A DNA stretch of 8,037 nucleotides from an uncultured Oscillospiraceae bacterium (GTDB taxonomy: Bacteria > Bacillota > Clostridia > Oscillospirales > Oscillospiraceae): contig CAKUCT010000080.1 in assembly GCA_934643765.1 (NCBI GenBank), forward strand, positions 1 to 8,037, read 5' to 3'. This document shows positions 6,418 through 8,037 of this stretch, piece by piece. The number at the start of each line of letters is the position of its first letter. Position 1 is the stretch's first letter. Made by a program: the position numbers and the translations under genes. Under the pieces are notes generated by a model. That model saw only the letters and a program-made list of their open reading frames with translations. It made no database searches and was not told where the DNA came from.

Positions 6418-6606
6418 ATGGCAAAGTGCGATATTTGCGGCAAGGGCGTTACGTTCGGTATTAAGGTCTCCCATTCTCACAGAAGATCCAACCGTGCATG
6501 GAAGCCCAACGTCAAGCGTGTCAAAGCGATCGTTGACGGTACTCCGCGCCATGTATACGTCTGTACAAGATGCCTGCGTTCCAACAAGGTTGAGCGCGCT
6601 ATCTAA
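6418..6606 (+). CDS. rpmB: 50S ribosomal protein L28, zinc-ribbon (C+) form
   Basis: Small basic protein of the large ribosomal subunit, 62 residues long. It opens MAKCDICGKGVTFG and contains SHSHRRSNRAWKPNVKRV (18-35), characteristic of bacterial L28. Cysteine pairs C4/C7 and C49/C52 form a complete four-cysteine zinc site. The ATG at 6418 has the near-consensus AAGGAGGT (6403-6410) seven bases upstream. An in-frame ATG at 6373 would add 15 residues but has no ribosome binding site and lies only about nine bases past the predicted transcription start, so I reject it. It is the only plus-strand gene here, transcribed alone from a strong promoter and closed by the hairpin at 6619-6648. Standalone rpmB next to unrelated genes is common in Clostridia. 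Confidence 0.98.
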   Translation: MAKCDICGKGVTFGIKVSHSHRRSNRAWKPNVKRVKAIVDGTPRHVYVCTRCLRSNKVERAI

Positions 6607-6618
6607 TTCCAGCAAAAC

Positions 6619-6653
6619 AAACGGACAAGCCAAACGGCTTGTCCGTTTCTTTT
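6619..6653 (+). terminator. Intrinsic terminator of rpmB, possibly bidirectional
   Basis: A perfect 13-base inverted repeat (AAACGGACAAGCC at 6619-6631 and GGCTTGTCCGTTT at 6636-6648) with loop AAAC. It starts 12 bases after the rpmB stop and is followed by CTTTT on the plus strand. Read on the minus strand the stem ends in TTTGTTTT, so the same hairpin can stop transcription of the converging acetyltransferase gene. Confidence 0.9.
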
Positions 6654-6670
6654 ATGCTTTCGCAATCAGG

Positions 6671-7225
6671 TCAATCTGTCAGGAACTTGACCATCTGCAC
6701 TTCATCCCGGTACGTTCCGTCCTTCAGGAAAAACGCCTTCGGAATCCGGCCCATCTCCTGAAAGCCGAGCTTCCGGTAAAGCCGCTGCGCGCGGTCGTTG
6801 TCCGCAAATACGCCGAGCTCCACCTGCGTAAAGCCGTTTTCCTTCGCCTGCTCAAGCGCCCTTGTGATTAAAATCGTCCCGAGGCCAAGGCCCCAGGCGC
6901 TTTTCTTGATCGAAATGCCAAGGCTTGCGCGGTGGCGCAATTTGGCTTGCTCGCCCATGGCGTTGACGCCGCAGTTTCCGATCAGTTCTCCTCCGATAAA
7001 CGCCGCGAGCATAAAATTCCGCCCATGCTCCAGAATCCCCTGCGCGCGCGCCTGCGTCGCCTCCAGCGACCGGCTGCACTCTTCCGGATAGCGCACCATG
7101 AAGTCCGTCTCACCGCTTGTCTGGCGCAGGTACGCGATCATCTGCTCCGCATCGTACACTTCCGGGCTGCGCAGCAGCGCCTGTGTTCCGTCTTTCAATG
7201 TTACGAGCGCCTGTTCCAGTTTCAT
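6671..7225 (-). CDS. GNAT-family N-acetyltransferase
   Basis: Predicted cytoplasmic acetyltransferase that moves an acetyl group from acetyl-CoA to an amine; the substrate cannot be told from sequence. It has 184 residues. The acetyl-CoA-binding core is visible as LGISIKKSAWGLGLGTILITRAL (102-124 in the protein, with the G112-x-G114-x-G116 phosphate-binding loop), followed by the C-terminal motif NDRAQRLYRKLGF at 143-155. The upstream NFMLAAFIGGELIGNCGV stretch (70-87) fits the central beta strands. Protein N-terminal or small-molecule amine acetylation are both possible. ATG 7225 has GGGGAG (7237-7232) six bases upstream. It lies 59 bases after der, and the gap is mostly a hairpin, leaving little room for its own promoter; it may be expressed by read-through from der. 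It converges with rpmB. Confidence 0.9.
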   Translation of the reverse strand: MKLEQALVTLKDGTQALLRSPEVYDAEQMIAYLRQTSGETDFMVRYPEECSRSLEATQARAQGILEHGRNFMLAAFIGGELIGNCGVNAMGEQAKLRHRASLGISIKKSAWGLGLGTILITRALEQAKENGFTQVELGVFADNDRAQRLYRKLGFQEMGRIPKAFFLKDGTYRDEVQMVKFLTD

Positions 7226-7245
7226 CCCGCACTCCCCTTTTGCAA

Positions 7246-7276
7246 AATTCCCGGCAGAGTTTTTCTGCCGGGAATT
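7246..7276 (-). terminator. Hairpin between der and the acetyltransferase gene, probable weak terminator
   Basis: Arms AATTCCCGGCAGA (7246-7258) and TCTGCCGGGAATT (7264-7276) pair perfectly over 13 bases around a five-base loop. The hairpin begins eight bases after the der stop on the minus strand. The stem ends in TT and is followed by only two more Ts before GC, so the U tract is short. Partial termination with read-through into the acetyltransferase gene is likely. Confidence 0.65.
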
Positions 7277-7284
7277 CGTATTTG

Positions 7285-8037
7285 TCAGATTTCCTCTTTA
7301 TCGCCCTTCTGGCGGATGGTGATCTTGATCGGCGTGCCCGTGAGGCCGAACACCGCGCGGATCTGATTTTCCAGATACCGCTGATACGAGAAATGGAACA
7401 GCCTGGAATCGTTGCAGAAGATCACAAAGTGCGGCGGCTTGACGCCGACCTGCGTCATATAGTAAATCTTCAGACGGCGGCCCTTGTCCGTGGGCGGCTG
7501 AACGCGCGCGGTCGCATCTTCCAGAATGTTGTTGAGCATGCCGGTCGTGATGCGCATGGAGTTCTGGTTCGACACGGCGTTGATCATCTCAAAGAGCTTG
7601 TCGACTCTCTGGCCCGTGAGGGCCGAAATGAACAGCACCGGCGCGTAGGTCATATAGCTCAGATCCCGGCGAATGTCGTCGGTCATCTTCTGCATGGTGT
7701 TCGTGTCCTTTTCCACCGCGTCCCATTTGTTGACCACGATGATGCACGCTTTGCCCGCCTCATGCGCCAGACCTGCGACCTTCGTGTCCTGCTCGGTGAC
7801 GCCCTCGTTTGCGTCAATCAGAATCAGGCACACATCCGCGCGCTCGATGGCGGACACAGAGCGCAGGTTCGAATATTTTTCCACCGCGTCGTCAACCTTC
7901 GACTTGCGGCGCATGCCGGCCGTATCAATGAACAGATACTTGCCGAACTCGTTTTCAAAATAGCTGTCGATGGCGTCGCGCGTGGTGCCCGCGATGTTGG
8001 AGACGATCACGCGCTCTTCGCCGAGGATCTTGTTGAG
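7285..8037 (-). CDS. der: Ribosome biogenesis GTPase Der (EngA), C-terminal 250 residues, partial
   Basis: Der is an essential tandem-GTPase that assists assembly of the 50S subunit. The window's right edge cuts the gene; full Der is about 440 residues, so the first GTPase domain and the P-loop of the second are missing. The visible part starts LNKILGEERVIVSNIAGTTRDAIDS, which is the second GTPase domain just after its G1 motif. It then shows the G3 motif DTAGMRRK, the G4 motif NKWD and the G5-like SALTG. The C-terminal KH-like domain follows, with YMTQVGVKPPHFVIFCND and the conserved GLTGTPIKI near the end. An internal ATG at 8010 is not the start, because the frame and the homology continue to the edge. 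It is followed by a hairpin and the acetyltransferase gene. Confidence 0.97.
   Translation of the reverse strand, partial: LNKILGEERVIVSNIAGTTRDAIDSYFENEFGKYLFIDTAGMRRKSKVDDAVEKYSNLRSVSAIERADVCLILIDANEGVTEQDTKVAGLAHEAGKACIIVVNKWDAVEKDTNTMQKMTDDIRRDLSYMTYAPVLFISALTGQRVDKLFEMINAVSNQNSMRITTGMLNNILEDATARVQPPTDKGRRLKIYYMTQVGVKPPHFVIFCNDSRLFHFSYQRYLENQIRAVFGLTGTPIKITIRQKGDKEEI

Noticed and set aside
6379..6633. 84-codon frame antisense to rpmB
   Set aside because: It is wholly overlapped by the L28 gene and its terminator, and L28 is unmistakable.

Overview
The window is ordinary core chromosome of a GC-rich Clostridia-class Firmicute. An Oscillospiraceae/Ruminococcaceae-type gut anaerobe is my best guess, inferred from protein style and gene order and not proven. 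I see no mobile element, CRISPR array, tRNA, rRNA or phage gene.

Layout from left to right: the start of dnaE (minus strand, cut by the left edge), whiA, yvcK, rapZ, murB and hprK, all on the minus strand; then rpmB, the only plus-strand gene; then a GNAT acetyltransferase and the 3' part of der, both on the minus strand, with der cut by the right edge. Transcription of the large block therefore runs from about 6230 down to 1.

Transcription units: hprK has its own strong promoter (TTGCCA-17-TATAAT) and a clear intrinsic terminator after it, so it looks monocistronic. murB restarts transcription from an extended -10 promoter and is followed by rapZ, yvcK, whiA and dnaE with gaps of 3 to 53 bases, so these five should form one operon. 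rpmB is transcribed divergently from hprK and ends in a hairpin that can serve both strands. der ends in a hairpin with a short U tract just ahead of the acetyltransferase.

How the genes fit together: hprK, rapZ, yvcK and whiA form a well-known Firmicute neighbourhood. HPrK phosphorylates HPr-type proteins in response to carbon status. RapZ and YvcK bind nucleotides or UDP-sugars and are tied to cell-envelope precursor supply. MurB makes UDP-MurNAc. WhiA is linked to division, sporulation and chromosome organisation. dnaE ties replication to the same transcript. This is a conserved arrangement, not a new system. The least explained piece of DNA is the roughly 200-base gap between hprK and murB, which holds two hairpins and may include a dispersed repeat or a small structured RNA.
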